Part shown: piece after piece, positions 1 to 10,058 of the stretch | Position numbering within the stretch: the first letter of the stretch is position 1 | Layout: the number at the start of each line of letters is the position of its first letter | DNA from: Pseudomonadota bacterium | Lineage (GTDB): Bacteria; Pseudomonadota; Gammaproteobacteria; Pseudomonadales; Oleiphilaceae | DNA: 32,296 nucleotides | Reading direction: 5' to 3' | NCBI GenBank assembly: GCA_002747395.1 | Contig: PDPE01000017.1 | Coordinates: 1-32,296, forward strand | Translations under genes and position numbers: made by a program | Notes under the pieces: model-generated | Told to the model about the DNA's origin: nothing | The model's input: the letters and a program-made list of their open reading frames with translations, nothing else | Database searches by the model: none

Positions 1-63
1 AGCTTCCTCTCTGAAGGAGCCGCGAATTATATACCTCTCCTCTACACCGTCAAGCAGTTTGTT

Positions 64-93
64 GAAAAAAAACTGAATTCACTGTTTTTTTTC
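64..93 (-). terminator. A/T-rich inverted repeat at the 3' end of pssA
   Basis: A perfect 10-bp inverted repeat (arms 64-73 and 84-93, each eight A or T bounded by G and C) brackets the pssA stop codon with a 10-nt loop that contains GAATTC. Read on the minus strand, the second arm gives a run of eight U, so it could help end pssA transcription. The stem is nearly all A-U, so it is a weak terminator candidate. Positions 1-63 show no gene that I can support. Confidence 0.35.
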
Positions 94-906
94 ATTGTGT
101 TTGAGCTTGCGATTTAACGCCAAAGCCGGCCCGGAAAACACATAGACGAGAAACCCCACCAACAATACACCTGGAGGATCCGATGAAATAATGGCAAACA
201 CCAGGACAATAATCAGCATTGCCGTAAATGGCACCCGCCTCTTCAGATCAAAGTCCTTGAAACTGTGGTACAACACATTGGAAACCATCAGGATACCCGC
301 TGATGTCACCACGATCATTGTCACAACAGCAAAAAATTTTGTCTGCTCCATGGTGTGAAACGTCCAGACAAAGGCAGCAACCAGGGCTGCTGCCGCAGGG
401 CTGGGCAAGCCGACAAAATAGCGCTTGTCAACTGACCCGATTTGAGTATTGAAGCGGGCAAGCCGGAGAGCTGTTCCCGCCACATAGATAAACGTACCTA
501 TCCAGCCGACATTTCCCAGTGTGTGCAAATTCAGCGAGAAAGCCACCAACGCTGGTGCCACACCAAAGGACACCATATCCGACAAACTGTCATACTCTTC
601 TCCGAACTTGCTCTGGGTATTGGTTAAGCGAGCCACCCGCCCATCCAGACCATCAAGAATCATGGCAATGAAAATAGCTACGGCAGCATTGTCAAATTCA
701 CCATTCATCGCAGCCACGATAGCGTAAAACCCGGAAAACAATGCACCCGTGGTAAAAAGGTTAGGCAGAATATACACTCCTTTATGCCTTTCTCGCGCCC
801 CCTCGACGACAACCTCTTCAAGCACATCCTCTTCGTTTTCATAAGACTCGCAATCAGATTTGGTTCTTTTTTGATAATCACCGTTGATTTTCGATTCTTC
901 TGTCAC
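79..906 (-). CDS. pssA: CDP-diacylglycerol--serine O-phosphatidyltransferase
   Basis: Makes phosphatidylserine from CDP-diacylglycerol and serine at the inner membrane, the first committed step toward phosphatidylethanolamine. The CDP-alcohol phosphatidyltransferase signature is complete: DG-x2-AR-x8-G-x3-D-x3-D, with aspartates at about residues 88, 106 and 110, followed by several hydrophobic membrane segments. The N-terminus is a charged cytosolic extension of about 40 residues. I place the start at a GTG (906) because GGGAG lies 7 nt upstream; an ATG at 933 in the same frame has no visible Shine-Dalgarno. It lies 89 nt downstream of ilvC on the same strand, as in pseudomonads, but a terminator-like hairpin lies between them, so it is probably only partly co-transcribed. 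Confidence 0.93.
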   Translation of the reverse strand: MTEESKINGDYQKRTKSDCESYENEEDVLEEVVVEGARERHKGVYILPNLFTTGALFSGFYAIVAAMNGEFDNAAVAIFIAMILDGLDGRVARLTNTQSKFGEEYDSLSDMVSFGVAPALVAFSLNLHTLGNVGWIGTFIYVAGTALRLARFNTQIGSVDKRYFVGLPSPAAAALVAAFVWTFHTMEQTKFFAVVTMIVVTSAGILMVSNVLYHSFKDFDLKRRVPFTAMLIIVLVFAIISSDPPGVLLVGFLVYVFSGPALALNRKLKHNEKKQ

Positions 907-939
907 CCCAAAGCTCCCAATTTCAATACACATACGCAA

Positions 940-965
940 AAAACGCGACTACAATGCCGCGTTTT
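940..965 (-). terminator. Terminator-like hairpin between ilvC and pssA
   Basis: A perfect 8-bp stem (arms 940-947 and 958-965, core CGCG flanked by A4/T4) closes a 10-nt loop. On the minus strand it ends in six T residues, the shape of an intrinsic terminator. The sequence is symmetric enough to act on the other strand too. It sits just after the ilvC stop and before the pssA ribosome binding site, so it would limit read-through from the ilv genes into pssA. Confidence 0.6.
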
Positions 966-995
966 AATGACCTGCACAATCAGCGTCGCGCTATA

Positions 996-2099
<1,104 letters not shown>

Positions 2100-2591
2100 C
2101 TAAACGTTTAGCACCTTTTCTCCACGGGCTATCCCGGAGACACCGGAACGCACCACCTCAAGAACATTGGAAGACCCGATCGCCTGAATGAAGGCGTCCA
2201 GCTTCTCACTGTCTCCAACCAGCTGCACTGTATAAGTAGTGCTTGTCACATCAACAATGTAGCCACGAAAAATATCCGTGGTTCGCTTGACCTCGGACCT
2301 GTGAGCACCACTTGCCTTGACCTTGATCAATATAAGCTCTCGCTCTATATACAGACCATCTGTCAGGTCAACCAGTTTGACAACCTCTACCAGCTTGTTA
2401 AGCTGCTTGGTAATCTGCTCGATCACCTTGTCAGACCCTCTCGTCGTTATTGTCATTCGCGACAACGTAGGATCCTCGGTGGGAGCCACGGCCAGTGTCT
2501 CAATGTTGTAGTTCCTCTGAGAGAACAAGCCGACCACACGGGACAGTGCGCCTGGCTCATTTTCCAAAAGTACAGAAATGATTCGCCTCAT
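2100..2591 (-). CDS. ilvH: Acetolactate synthase small (regulatory) subunit
   Basis: Regulatory partner of the large subunit IlvI; the family confers valine feedback inhibition and raises activity. At 163 residues it has the usual IlvH length. An N-terminal ACT domain (residues about 1-75, beginning MRRIISVLLENEPGALSRV) is followed by the conserved C-terminal domain of acetolactate synthase small subunits. The start lies only 4 nt after the ilvI stop, so the two genes are almost certainly translationally coupled; AGAGGA lies across the end of ilvI. The short intergenic distance fits equal subunit production. Confidence 0.96.
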   Translation of the reverse strand: MRRIISVLLENEPGALSRVVGLFSQRNYNIETLAVAPTEDPTLSRMTITTRGSDKVIEQITKQLNKLVEVVKLVDLTDGLYIERELILIKVKASGAHRSEVKRTTDIFRGYIVDVTSTTYTVQLVGDSEKLDAFIQAIGSSNVLEVVRSGVSGIARGEKVLNV

Positions 2592-2595
2592 ACCC

Positions 2596-4317
2596 TCAAG
2601 TCCTCTCAGTTTTACTTAGCCACATATCCTTCATTGACCCGCGAGCTACCTGCATAGGATAGACATGCTCAAAACGGTCAACGTAGATATCGAGGAAAAC
2701 CAGCCGGTCTTTCATATCAAATGCCTTTTTCATCATTGGCTCCAGATCTTCCAGTTTCTCAATCTTCATCCCCACATGGCCGTAAGCTTCGGCGAGCTTG
2801 ATAAAATCCGGCAACGACTCCATGTACGACTGGGCATGACGAGATTCGTAGTTCATATCCTGCCACTGACGAACCATGCCAAGAGACTGGTTGTTCAGAT
2901 TGATTATCTTGACAGGCAGATCATATTGCCGACAGGTAGACAATTCCTGAATATTCATCTGTATGCTACCCTCTCCTGTCACACAGGCAACATCATCATC
3001 CGGGTAGTTGAGTTTAACCCCCATGGCAGCAGGAAGACCAAAGCCCATCGTGCCCAGGCCACCGGAATTAATCCACTGATTCGGCCTGTCGAACTTGTAA
3101 TACTGGGCCGCAAACATTTGATGCTGACCAACATCTGACGTAATAAAGGCTTTTCCGTTCGTCACTTTGTACAAAGCCTCGATAACCTGCTGAGGCTTGA
3201 TCACACCGTCATCATTCGCAGTGTATCGCCCCCCGTGAAACGCCCGCCACTCCTCAATCTGGGCCCACCAGGATGCAAGCGCTTCCCGGTCAGGCGATTG
3301 CTTCGATTCCTTCAGCAAAGCCAGCATTTCCCCAAGCACCGAATCCACAGGACCCACAATAGGAACATCCACATCAACAGTTTTGGAAATGGATGCCGGG
3401 TCGACGTCTATATGTACGATACGAGCACCAGGGCAGAACTTTTCTGTCGCGTTGGTCACACGATCATCAAACCGGGCACCGATTGCAAGAATAAGGTCGG
3501 AATGATGCATTGCCATATTGGATTCGTAGCTACCATGCATGCCCAGCATGCCCAGGTTTTGACGATCAGTACCTGGAAATGCCCCCAACCCCATCAGGGT
3601 ATTGGTTACAGGGTAATTCAGCTTGTGCGCCAATTCACAGAGTTTGTCAGATGAGCGACCAATAATGACACCACCACCCGCATAAATAACCGGTCGTTTG
3701 GCAGAAAGCAGCATATCTGCCGCTTTCTTGATCTGGCCCGAGTGGCCCCGACCAACCGGGTTATACGAACGCAACTTGACCTTTTTCGGATACTCATACT
3801 TCCAGCGCTCGTTCGGGGTCGTCATGTCCTTCGGAATATCGACCACCACAGGGCCGGGTCGACCGGTCGAGGCGATATAAAACGCCTTTTTCAGCACATG
3901 AGGGATTTGTTCGGGATGGCTTATGGTCAGGTTATGCTTGACCACCGGCCGGGAAACACCAATCATGTCCGTTTCCTGAAACGCATCCTGTCCAATCAGT
4001 GTGGATGCCACCTGACCACAAAGGACAACCATCGGGATGGAATCCATAAAAGCGGTGGCAATGCCGGTCACCGTATTGGTAGCGCCAGGCCCCGAAGTCA
4101 CCAGGACAACACCAGGCTTGCCTGAAGCGCGAGCGTAGCCGTCTGCCATGTGAACAGCAGCCTGTTCGTGCCTGACCAGGATGTGCTTTACCTTGTCCTG
4201 CCTGAACAGGGCATCATAGATATGCAGTGCGGCACCGCCCGGATAGCCATATATGTTTTCAACGCCCTCATCCTGCAAACAGCGGGCGATCATATCAGCA
4301 CCAGATAATAACTCCAC
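2596..4317 (-). CDS. ilvI: Acetolactate synthase large (catalytic) subunit
   Basis: Thiamine-diphosphate enzyme that condenses two pyruvates, or pyruvate with 2-ketobutyrate, in the first common step of branched-chain amino acid synthesis. The catalytic glutamate lies in [18 protein letters not shown] near residue 50. The TPP/Mg segment GEGSIQMN followed by NLNNQ lies near residue 450. The start is read as GTG at 4317: the protein then begins [16 protein letters not shown] lies about 10 nt upstream, and the length of 573 matches the family (about 574). The frame stays open another 44 codons to 4449, but that extension looks nothing like the family. It is the first gene of the ilvI-ilvH-ilvC cluster. 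Confidence 0.96.
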   Translation of the reverse strand: MELLSGADMIARCLQDEGVENIYGYPGGAALHIYDALFRQDKVKHILVRHEQAAVHMADGYARASGKPGVVLVTSGPGATNTVTGIATAFMDSIPMVVLCGQVASTLIGQDAFQETDMIGVSRPVVKHNLTISHPEQIPHVLKKAFYIASTGRPGPVVVDIPKDMTTPNERWKYEYPKKVKLRSYNPVGRGHSGQIKKAADMLLSAKRPVIYAGGGVIIGRSSDKLCELAHKLNYPVTNTLMGLGAFPGTDRQNLGMLGMHGSYESNMAMHHSDLILAIGARFDDRVTNATEKFCPGARIVHIDVDPASISKTVDVDVPIVGPVDSVLGEMLALLKESKQSPDREALASWWAQIEEWRAFHGGRYTANDDGVIKPQQVIEALYKVTNGKAFITSDVGQHQMFAAQYYKFDRPNQWINSGGLGTMGFGLPAAMGVKLNYPDDDVACVTGEGSIQMNIQELSTCRQYDLPVKIINLNNQSLGMVRQWQDMNYESRHAQSYMESLPDFIKLAEAYGHVGMKIEKLEDLEPMMKKAFDMKDRLVFLDIYVDRFEHVYPMQVARGSMKDMWLSKTERT

Positions 4318-4800
4318 GGTTATTTGTTCCTCTATATTATTTCGTCTTGTCGACTCTGAATAGTCTGTGATTCTGTGAGCCTTTGAGGCTCTGATTCTCA
4401 GTCTGCTATAGGTTGTTTCAAGAGATGGGCCATTACTGGCCACCACCAAAACGTCGCTTTTGACTTATCCGGATATGCACGTTAATGCGGCGCAGTCCCG
4501 AAGTAAGCTGCTTTATATTCCGACCGAAGATATTGCGGAAAACCAACCAGGTACCTGAGTGTCGCTCAAGAAAGGATAATAGTATTCGGGGATTTGCCTT
4601 GAGGATTACCCATAGCAATAGAACCCGATAAAAGCAATCAGTAATTTTGACATCGTAACTTTCTCTGTCAATACTATTTGTCGATTAATCCACAAATATC
4701 TCTCTTTTTGAAACAGTTTACCGCCCATTTATCAAATAACGGGCTATATTTACCCTATATATCACTGTCATATCACTGTCTCTTTTCAGGTCTGATCACA
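4318..4800. promoter_or_regulatory. Divergent intergenic region between ilvI and the DUF4124 gene
   Basis: This 483-nt gap must hold promoters for both divergent genes. On the minus strand a perfect TTGACA lies at 4666-4671, but 17 nt later the -10 is only AAAATT. Just behind it lies a 15-codon frame (MSKLLIAFIGFYCYG, starting near 4652) that could be a leader peptide but is only modestly rich in branched-chain residues. I see no terminator with a T run before ilvI. On the plus strand, A/T-rich stretches (TATATT, TATATAT near 4745-4760) precede an 11-bp tandem duplication, 4760-4770 and 4771-4781. The individual sites are weak guesses. Confidence 0.4.
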
Positions 4801-5244
4801 ATGAAAGCACTTATTTCCATCACACTGGGTTTGTTGATGCTGGGCAGTTCATTCGGAAATGCAGCAAAGGTTTACAAATGGGTAGACGACGAAGGGGTCG
4901 TTCATTACGGGGACAATCGACCCGAGGGGAAGGACAGTATCACCATGCGGGTACAGTCAAGGGGGCCCGGAAAACAACACACACAATCGGCAGACACAAA
5001 TAACACTGACGCAGACGAAGGCCGGGACACCACCTCGAACTCGACACGAAAAAACACAATGAGCGATAAAGAAAGGAAAGCCATACAGGAATCCTGTAAA
5101 AACGCGAAGACCCAGGTTCGGCAGCTAACCGATTACAGCCGGGTAAGAATAAAGGAAAACGGGGAACTCCGCTTCCTCTCCGAGGAAGAGAAAAAGAATA
5201 TGCTGAAAACAGCTCGACAGTACATTACCGATTACTGTAAATAA
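4801..5244 (+). CDS. Exported DUF4124-domain protein
   Basis: A small exported protein (147 residues) of unknown function. A Sec signal peptide (MKALISITLGLLMLGSSFGNA) is followed at once by the DUF4124 core KVYKWVDDEGVVHYGDNRPEG, a short beta-rich unit frequent in proteobacterial envelope proteins. The middle is a polar, low-complexity linker (residues about 55-90, rich in N, T, D). The C-terminal third is a charged helix bracketed by two cysteines near residues 100 and 146 that could form a disulfide in the periplasm. The ATG at 4801 is chosen because it begins the signal peptide; the frame runs further upstream without signal-like character. Function cannot be inferred from the neighbours. 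Confidence 0.8.
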   Translation: MKALISITLGLLMLGSSFGNAAKVYKWVDDEGVVHYGDNRPEGKDSITMRVQSRGPGKQHTQSADTNNTDADEGRDTTSNSTRKNTMSDKERKAIQESCKNAKTQVRQLTDYSRVRIKENGELRFLSEEEKKNMLKTARQYITDYCK

Positions 5245-5269
5245 CGACACCGTCAGGCTTCTTGTTGAC

Positions 5270-5294
5270 GAGCCGGGCAAACACGCCCCGGCTC
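5270..5294 (+). terminator. Hairpin downstream of the DUF4124 gene
   Basis: An 8-bp perfect stem (GAGCCGGG at 5270-5277, CCCGGCTC at 5287-5294) with a 9-nt loop is followed by ATTTGATCT. It lies 25 nt after the stop codon, in the convergent gap with clpB. The trailing T run is poor, so it is a probable rather than a textbook intrinsic terminator. Confidence 0.5.
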
Positions 5295-5357
5295 ATTTGA
5301 TCTCTCCCTGTCGGTTGACGGGTTAACCAGCCGGACTCAAAGGAAACCGACAAAGTG

Positions 5358-5386
5358 GATCAGGCCGTTTGACTGTCGGCCTGATC
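5358..5386 (-). terminator. Hairpin downstream of clpB
   Basis: A perfect 10-bp stem (GATCAGGCCG at 5358-5367, its complement at 5377-5386) with a 9-nt loop lies about 30 nt past the clpB stop. It has no strong T run on either side. Together with the stem at 5270-5294 it probably separates the two convergent transcripts. Confidence 0.45.
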
Positions 5387-5416
5387 ACAATAAATATGAA
5401 CACGCAAATACCAGGG

Positions 5417-7993
5417 TTACTTGTGAAACCTGACCTGTCCATCATCAACCACCATGTGGATCACATCCCCTCGCATAAATTCACCAGACAGAATGCGCTG
5501 CGCAAGCGGGTTCTCGACCCATTTCTGGATCGCACGTTTCAACGGGCGAGCACCATAGACCGGGTCATAGCCCACTTCGGCAATTTTAGACATGGCCTCA
5601 TCACTGACGGCAAGCGATAACTCCTGTTCAGCGAGTCTTTCGTCAAGCAGTTGCAGTTGAATTTTGGCAATGCCCTGTATCTGCTCTGAGCCCAGCGGAT
5701 GAAACACCACGACCTCATCAATTCGATTGATAAACTCCGGCCTGAAGTGCTGCCCGACGACCTCCATCACGGCGCTTTTCATCGACTCATATTGACTGTC
5801 ATCCAGATTCATGGTCTGAATCAGATCCGAACCCAGGTTGGATGTCATCACAATGACGGTATTCTTAAAATCTACCGTTCTTCCCTGCCCGTCGGTCAGG
5901 CGACCGTCCTCCAACACTTGCAGCAAGACATTGAACACATCCGGGTGCGCCTTTTCCACCTCATCCAGCAGCAAGACAGAATAGGGGCGCCTTCTAACAG
6001 CCTCGGTCAGATAACCGCCCTCTTCGTAACCCACATACCCTGGAGGAGCACCAATCAGTCGAGCGACAGAGTGCTTCTCCATAAATTCGGACATATCAAT
6101 ACGAACCATTGCCTCTTCAGTATCAAACAGAAATTCGGCAAGCGACTTGCACAGTTCGGTTTTACCAACACCGGTCGGCCCCAGAAACAGAAAGGAGCCA
6201 TTTGGTCGATCAGGGTCCGACAGGCCCGCTCTTGATCTTCGCACCGCATCAGCAACCGAGGCAACCGCTTCGTTTTGTCCGATTACCCGGTTATGCAATG
6301 CCTCCTCCATTCGAAGCAACTTGTCTCTCTCACCCTCAAGCATCCGGGAAACCGGAATACCGGTCCATTTTGATACAATCTCCGCAATCTCTTCCTCGGT
6401 TACGCGATTTCTCAGCAGGCTCATTTCCATCATTTCAGCCTGACTGGCGATATCCAGCTGTTTTTCAAGCGCAGGAATCTTGCCGTATTGCAGCTCGGAC
6501 ATCTGTGCAAGATCACCGGCACGACGCGCATTCTCAAGCTCCACTTTCGCCTGCTCCAGGTCACTCTTAATTTTCTGGGAGCCGTGCAATGCAGCCTTTT
6601 CAGTGGCCCACACCTCTTCCAGATCAGCATACTCACGCTCGACATCACCGATAAGGGATTCAAGATCACTCAAACGCTGCACAGAAGCAGGGTCGGTTTC
6701 TTTTTTCAGCGCCTCACGCTCAATCTTTAACTGAATCAAGCGTCTCTCAAGACGATCCAGAGGTTCAGGCTTTGAGTCCATTTCCATGCGAATCTGACTG
6801 GCGGCCTCATCAACCAGGTCAATCGCCTTGTCAGGTAATTGCCGGTCAGCAATATAACGATTGGACAGCTTCGCCGCCGCTATAATGGCGCTATCAGTAA
6901 TATCTACACCATGATGCACTTCATAGCGCTCTTTCAAGCCTCTGAGAATCGCAATCGTGTCCTGCTCATCCGGTTCCGTTACCAGCACTTTCTGGAAGCG
7001 TCGCTCCAGGGCGGCGTCTTTTTCCACATATTCCCTGTACTCATCGAGGGTCGTCGCCCCCACGCAGTGCAACTCACCTCTGGCAAGCGCAGGCTTCAGC
7101 ATATTGCCCGCATCCATGGAGCCTTCCGCCTTGCCGGCTCCAACCATGGTATGCAACTCATCAATAAACAGAATAATCTGGCCTTCCTGTTTGGCCAGTT
7201 CATTGAGTACGGCTTTCAGTCGCTCTTCGAACTCACCGCGAAACTTGGCTCCGGCAATCAGGGCGCCCATATCGAGAGACAGCACTTTTTTATCCTTCAG
7301 GCCATCGGGCACTTCACCATTGACGATACGCTGCGCCAACCCTTCCACAATTGCCGTTTTGCCCACTCCCGGCTCACCAATGAGTACAGGATTATTTTTA
7401 CGCCTGCGCTGCAAGACCTGGATGGTACGCCGGATTTCATCATCCCGACCAATCACAGGATCGAGCCTGCCCTCCACTGCCCGCGCAGTCAAATCAATGG
7501 TAAAGCGTTCCAGAGCCTGACGACTTTCCTCTGCTGATTGATCATTCACCGACTCTCCCCCTCTCGCTGTTTCAATTGCCTTTTCAAGTGTCACCTTGTC
7601 AATTCCGGCATCACGCAGGGCTTTGCCGAGCCCGCCCTTATCGTCAAGGGCGGCAAGAAAAACCAGCTCACTGGAAATAAACTGATCTCCACGCTTTTGT
7701 GCGTATTTATCGGCCACATTGAACAGACGACCCAGATCATTGGACATATGCACATCACCATCGCTGCCCTGCACCTGAGGCAGTGATGCCAACTGTTTTT
7801 TCAGTTCGGCTTTCAAGCTGTTCTCATTCACACCCAACTGTCTGAGCAAAGGAACGATGGAGCTGCCCTGCTGGTCAAGCAAGACATAAATCAGGTGCAA
7901 CGGTTCGATAAAGTTGTGATCCTTTCCTACCGCCAAAGACTGGGCGTCAGCCAATGCCGTTTGTAATTTGGTGGTAAATTTGTCTATACGCAT
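5417..7993 (-). CDS. clpB: ATP-dependent disaggregase chaperone ClpB
   Basis: Hsp100 ring ATPase that, with DnaK, DnaJ and GrpE, pulls proteins out of aggregates after heat stress. The N-domain (residues 1 to about 145) is followed by the first AAA+ module with Walker A GEPGVGKT at about 206-213. A coiled-coil M-domain follows (about 400-520), then the second AAA+ module with GPTGVGKT near 605 and the C-terminal small domain. The length of 858 agrees with E. coli ClpB (857). The ATG at 7993 is chosen over one at 8002 because AAGAGGA then sits 8 nt upstream and the protein begins MRIDKFT. No ClpP-binding loop was sought. A heat-shock promoter lies just upstream. Confidence 0.97.
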   Translation of the reverse strand: MRIDKFTTKLQTALADAQSLAVGKDHNFIEPLHLIYVLLDQQGSSIVPLLRQLGVNENSLKAELKKQLASLPQVQGSDGDVHMSNDLGRLFNVADKYAQKRGDQFISSELVFLAALDDKGGLGKALRDAGIDKVTLEKAIETARGGESVNDQSAEESRQALERFTIDLTARAVEGRLDPVIGRDDEIRRTIQVLQRRRKNNPVLIGEPGVGKTAIVEGLAQRIVNGEVPDGLKDKKVLSLDMGALIAGAKFRGEFEERLKAVLNELAKQEGQIILFIDELHTMVGAGKAEGSMDAGNMLKPALARGELHCVGATTLDEYREYVEKDAALERRFQKVLVTEPDEQDTIAILRGLKERYEVHHGVDITDSAIIAAAKLSNRYIADRQLPDKAIDLVDEAASQIRMEMDSKPEPLDRLERRLIQLKIEREALKKETDPASVQRLSDLESLIGDVEREYADLEEVWATEKAALHGSQKIKSDLEQAKVELENARRAGDLAQMSELQYGKIPALEKQLDIASQAEMMEMSLLRNRVTEEEIAEIVSKWTGIPVSRMLEGERDKLLRMEEALHNRVIGQNEAVASVADAVRRSRAGLSDPDRPNGSFLFLGPTGVGKTELCKSLAEFLFDTEEAMVRIDMSEFMEKHSVARLIGAPPGYVGYEEGGYLTEAVRRRPYSVLLLDEVEKAHPDVFNVLLQVLEDGRLTDGQGRTVDFKNTVIVMTSNLGSDLIQTMNLDDSQYESMKSAVMEVVGQHFRPEFINRIDEVVVFHPLGSEQIQGIAKIQLQLLDERLAEQELSLAVSDEAMSKIAEVGYDPVYGARPLKRAIQKWVENPLAQRILSGEFMRGDVIHMVVDDGQVRFHK

Positions 7994-8045
7994 TCGCTTC
8001 ATTCCTCTTAAATTTGAGACCTGTCATTTTTGGCCATTACTTACT

Positions 8046-8074
8046 ACATGAGGACAAAAAAGCCGAATTTCAAG
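8046..8074 (-). promoter_or_regulatory. Sigma-32 (heat-shock) promoter of clpB
   Basis: On the minus strand a perfect -35 CTTGAAA (8074-8068) is followed after 14 nt by CCTCATGT (8053-8046), which matches the sigma-32 -10 consensus CCCCATnT at 7 of 8 positions including the free base. Transcription would start near 8040, giving a leader of about 46 nt before the clpB ATG. Sigma-32 control is the known mode for clpB. Confidence 0.8.
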
Positions 8075-8140
8075 AGACAGAACACCCCAAAAGGTCAAAA
8101 CACAACCAATCTCAAGGCCACTTGTATCGACTCAGGGCTA

Positions 8141-8200
8141 CTCAACCCATATCACGACCACCTGATTCATATCAGGACAAATCAATCCATATCAAAGTCG
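8141..8200. repeat. Degenerate 20-bp tandem repeat across the pgeF stop
   Basis: CATATCA recurs at 8148, 8168 and 8188, exactly 20 nt apart, inside three loosely similar 20-bp units. The array straddles the pgeF stop codon at 8172, so the last coding units belong to it. Similarity outside the core heptamer is low. Confidence 0.45.
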
Positions 8201-8936
8201 CCATTCGCCCGGTAACCCGGTCTCGCCGGTAAGAATAAAAGCGTTCCGGTTCGCTGAACGTACAATGAAGTCCGCCATAAACCGAATCCACGCCCTCCTG
8301 ACTCAGTATAATGCGGGCGATTTCACAAAGATCAGCCATCCATTTTTGTTCTGTTCCTGATGCCGCTCCCCCTTCAACCCGGCGAAACGCCAAATCAAAA
8401 CGGTCAGACTGTGACGCAAACGCCTGATAAACATCGCCCCCCACTTCAAAGTGTCGGACACTGATTGCAGGCCCGAGCCAAACCAGCAAATTATCATCAG
8501 CGGCAAAAGCCGCCAGTGCATTTTGTAAAATACCTCCCGCCAACCCCCTCCAACCACAGTGTACAGCGGCTACCCGAGTCCCTGCTGAATTGCAAATCAA
8601 CACAGGCAGGCAATCTGCCGTCATCACTGCACAGGCTTTTTTTCCGAGATGGGTGTAACAACCATCTGCATCAATAGTGGCACCGGATTGCCATTCCACA
8701 AGGCGGTTGGAGTGAACCTGGTTCAGCCACATAATATCAGAGGCAGGCAGCCTGATGCGGCTGGCCAGATCAGCCCGATTGTTCGCCACACGGCTCGTAT
8801 CATCACCGACATGGAAGGCAAGATTAAACCCGGAGTAACCGGTCAAATCCGGCCCGCTATTTCTCAGGGTCTGAACAGCTTTAACACAGGCCGGAGCCGG
8901 CCAGTCCACTTCCATAATCTGTTCTGAATCCGGCAT
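8172..8936 (-). CDS. pgeF: Purine nucleoside phosphorylase PgeF / YfiH family (multicopper oxidase fold)
   Basis: Family once called laccase-domain proteins; members act as purine nucleoside phosphorylases/adenosine deaminases, and E. coli YfiH (PgeF) is linked to peptidoglycan editing. The conserved metal-site segments are present: LNQVHSN (His), CAVMTADCLPVLI (Cys), VAAVHCGWRGLAGGI (His) and the C-terminal FYSYRRDRVTGRMA. The start is uncertain. The ATG at 8936 lies 4 nt after the rluD stop with GGTGA 8 nt upstream and gives 254 residues, close to E. coli (243). An ATG at 8963, overlapping rluD, would give 263. It is probably co-transcribed and translationally coupled with rluD. Confidence 0.9.
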   Translation of the reverse strand: MPDSEQIMEVDWPAPACVKAVQTLRNSGPDLTGYSGFNLAFHVGDDTSRVANNRADLASRIRLPASDIMWLNQVHSNRLVEWQSGATIDADGCYTHLGKKACAVMTADCLPVLICNSAGTRVAAVHCGWRGLAGGILQNALAAFAADDNLLVWLGPAISVRHFEVGGDVYQAFASQSDRFDLAFRRVEGGAASGTEQKWMADLCEIARIILSQEGVDSVYGGLHCTFSEPERFYSYRRDRVTGRMATLIWIDLS

Positions 8937-8940
8937 GATA

Positions 8941-9903
8941 TCAGTCACCCAATCGCCGGTCATGGCACTCGATCCTGGCCAGCAAATCAACCATATCTGC
9001 CGGAACAGGTGCTTCCCAGCTCAATTGCCTTGCGCTTTCGGGATGCAACAATGTCAGCTTTCCGGCATGCAATGCCTGTCGGCCAAATCCACGGAGGTAG
9101 TCGGCAAAGGCCGAATCACACCCCTTGGGCAGGTTTACTCGCCCACCATAAACAGGGTCACCGACCAGAGGATGATGAATGTACGACATATGTACACGAA
9201 TCTGATGCGTTCTTCCCGTTTCCAGCTTGCATTGGATATGGGTAAAACCCTGGTATCGTTGCACAACCCGAAAATGGGTAACGGCGGATTTGCCCCCGGG
9301 GTGCACGGCCATCTTGAGTCTGTTTTGCGCATGCCTGGCAATGGGCTGATCAACCGTGCCACTTCCTGTCATGGCTCCAATGGCCACGGCCTCGTACTCT
9401 CTTCCCATTGAACGATCCTGAAGCTGGCTGACCAAAGAGGTGTGAGCGACCAGGGATCTCGCCGCTACCATCAAGCCACTGGTATCCTTGTCCAGGCGAT
9501 GAACGATTCCGGCTCTGGGCAATACATCCATCTCGGGAAAACGAAACAGCAACCCGTTCAGGAGCGTACCATTCAGGTTCCCGGCGGCGGGGTGCACCAC
9601 CATCCCGGCCGGTTTGTTGATAATGACGATATGCCTGTCTTCATAAAGGATATCAAGCGGGATATCTTCCGGCAGCCAGCGATCTCGCGAGACCACTTCT
9701 GCATGAATATTGATCACATCCCCCATGATCACCTTGTCTTTTGGTTTGCACTCCTGTTCGTTCACTTTAAGGGAGCCGGATTTAATCCAGCTCTGGATTC
9801 GGGATCGCGAGTGCTCGGGCATCAATCTGGCTACCACCTGGTCAACCCGCATCTCGCCATATTCCAAGGGAACAATGAAATCAGCTTCAATCAGTTCAGA
9901 CAT
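8941..9903 (-). CDS. rluD: 23S rRNA pseudouridine(1911/1915/1917) synthase
   Basis: Converts uridines of helix 69 of 23S rRNA to pseudouridine, which is needed for normal ribosome assembly. An N-terminal S4-like RNA-binding domain (residues about 15-75) precedes the catalytic domain. The signature HRLDKDTSG is at 135-143, with the catalytic aspartate at D138, and GRTHQIRVH follows in the later part. The 320-residue length fits the family. The start at 9903 is preferred over an upstream in-frame start at 9963 because AAAAGGTG lies 5 nt before it and MSELIEAD resembles known N-termini. It is divergent from bamD, the arrangement also found in E. coli and Pseudomonas. Confidence 0.96.
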   Translation of the reverse strand: MSELIEADFIVPLEYGEMRVDQVVARLMPEHSRSRIQSWIKSGSLKVNEQECKPKDKVIMGDVINIHAEVVSRDRWLPEDIPLDILYEDRHIVIINKPAGMVVHPAAGNLNGTLLNGLLFRFPEMDVLPRAGIVHRLDKDTSGLMVAARSLVAHTSLVSQLQDRSMGREYEAVAIGAMTGSGTVDQPIARHAQNRLKMAVHPGGKSAVTHFRVVQRYQGFTHIQCKLETGRTHQIRVHMSYIHHPLVGDPVYGGRVNLPKGCDSAFADYLRGFGRQALHAGKLTLLHPESARQLSWEAPVPADMVDLLARIECHDRRLGD

Positions 9904-10058
9904 ATACACCTTTTGGGATTTATGAAATAATGCTCGTTCAACAACAGCTACATTCTTGTACAATAATCGTCCGGGTTACATGAGCCTCGTTTTCTGCCCG
10001 ATTTCCGTGTATCGTATCCGCACACATCGTAACTCCGAACATCTTACAATTTAAACCT

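Noticed and set aside
1..63. A gene remnant left of pssA
   Set aside because: Too short, with no convincing frame; only the palindrome at 64-93 is visible.
4433..4618. A 61-codon frame (TTG start) antisense to the DUF4124 side of the ilvI upstream region, rich in L, V, W
   Set aside because: It lacks an ATG and a Shine-Dalgarno, has no family likeness, and the only good start upstream is blocked by a stop. A branched-chain leader peptide would be expected to be shorter and followed by a terminator, and no such terminator is visible.
4605..4652. A 15-codon leader peptide for ilvI attenuation
   Set aside because: It has four branched-chain codons (LL, I, I) but no terminator/antiterminator hairpin with a T run follows before ilvI, so attenuation is not supported.
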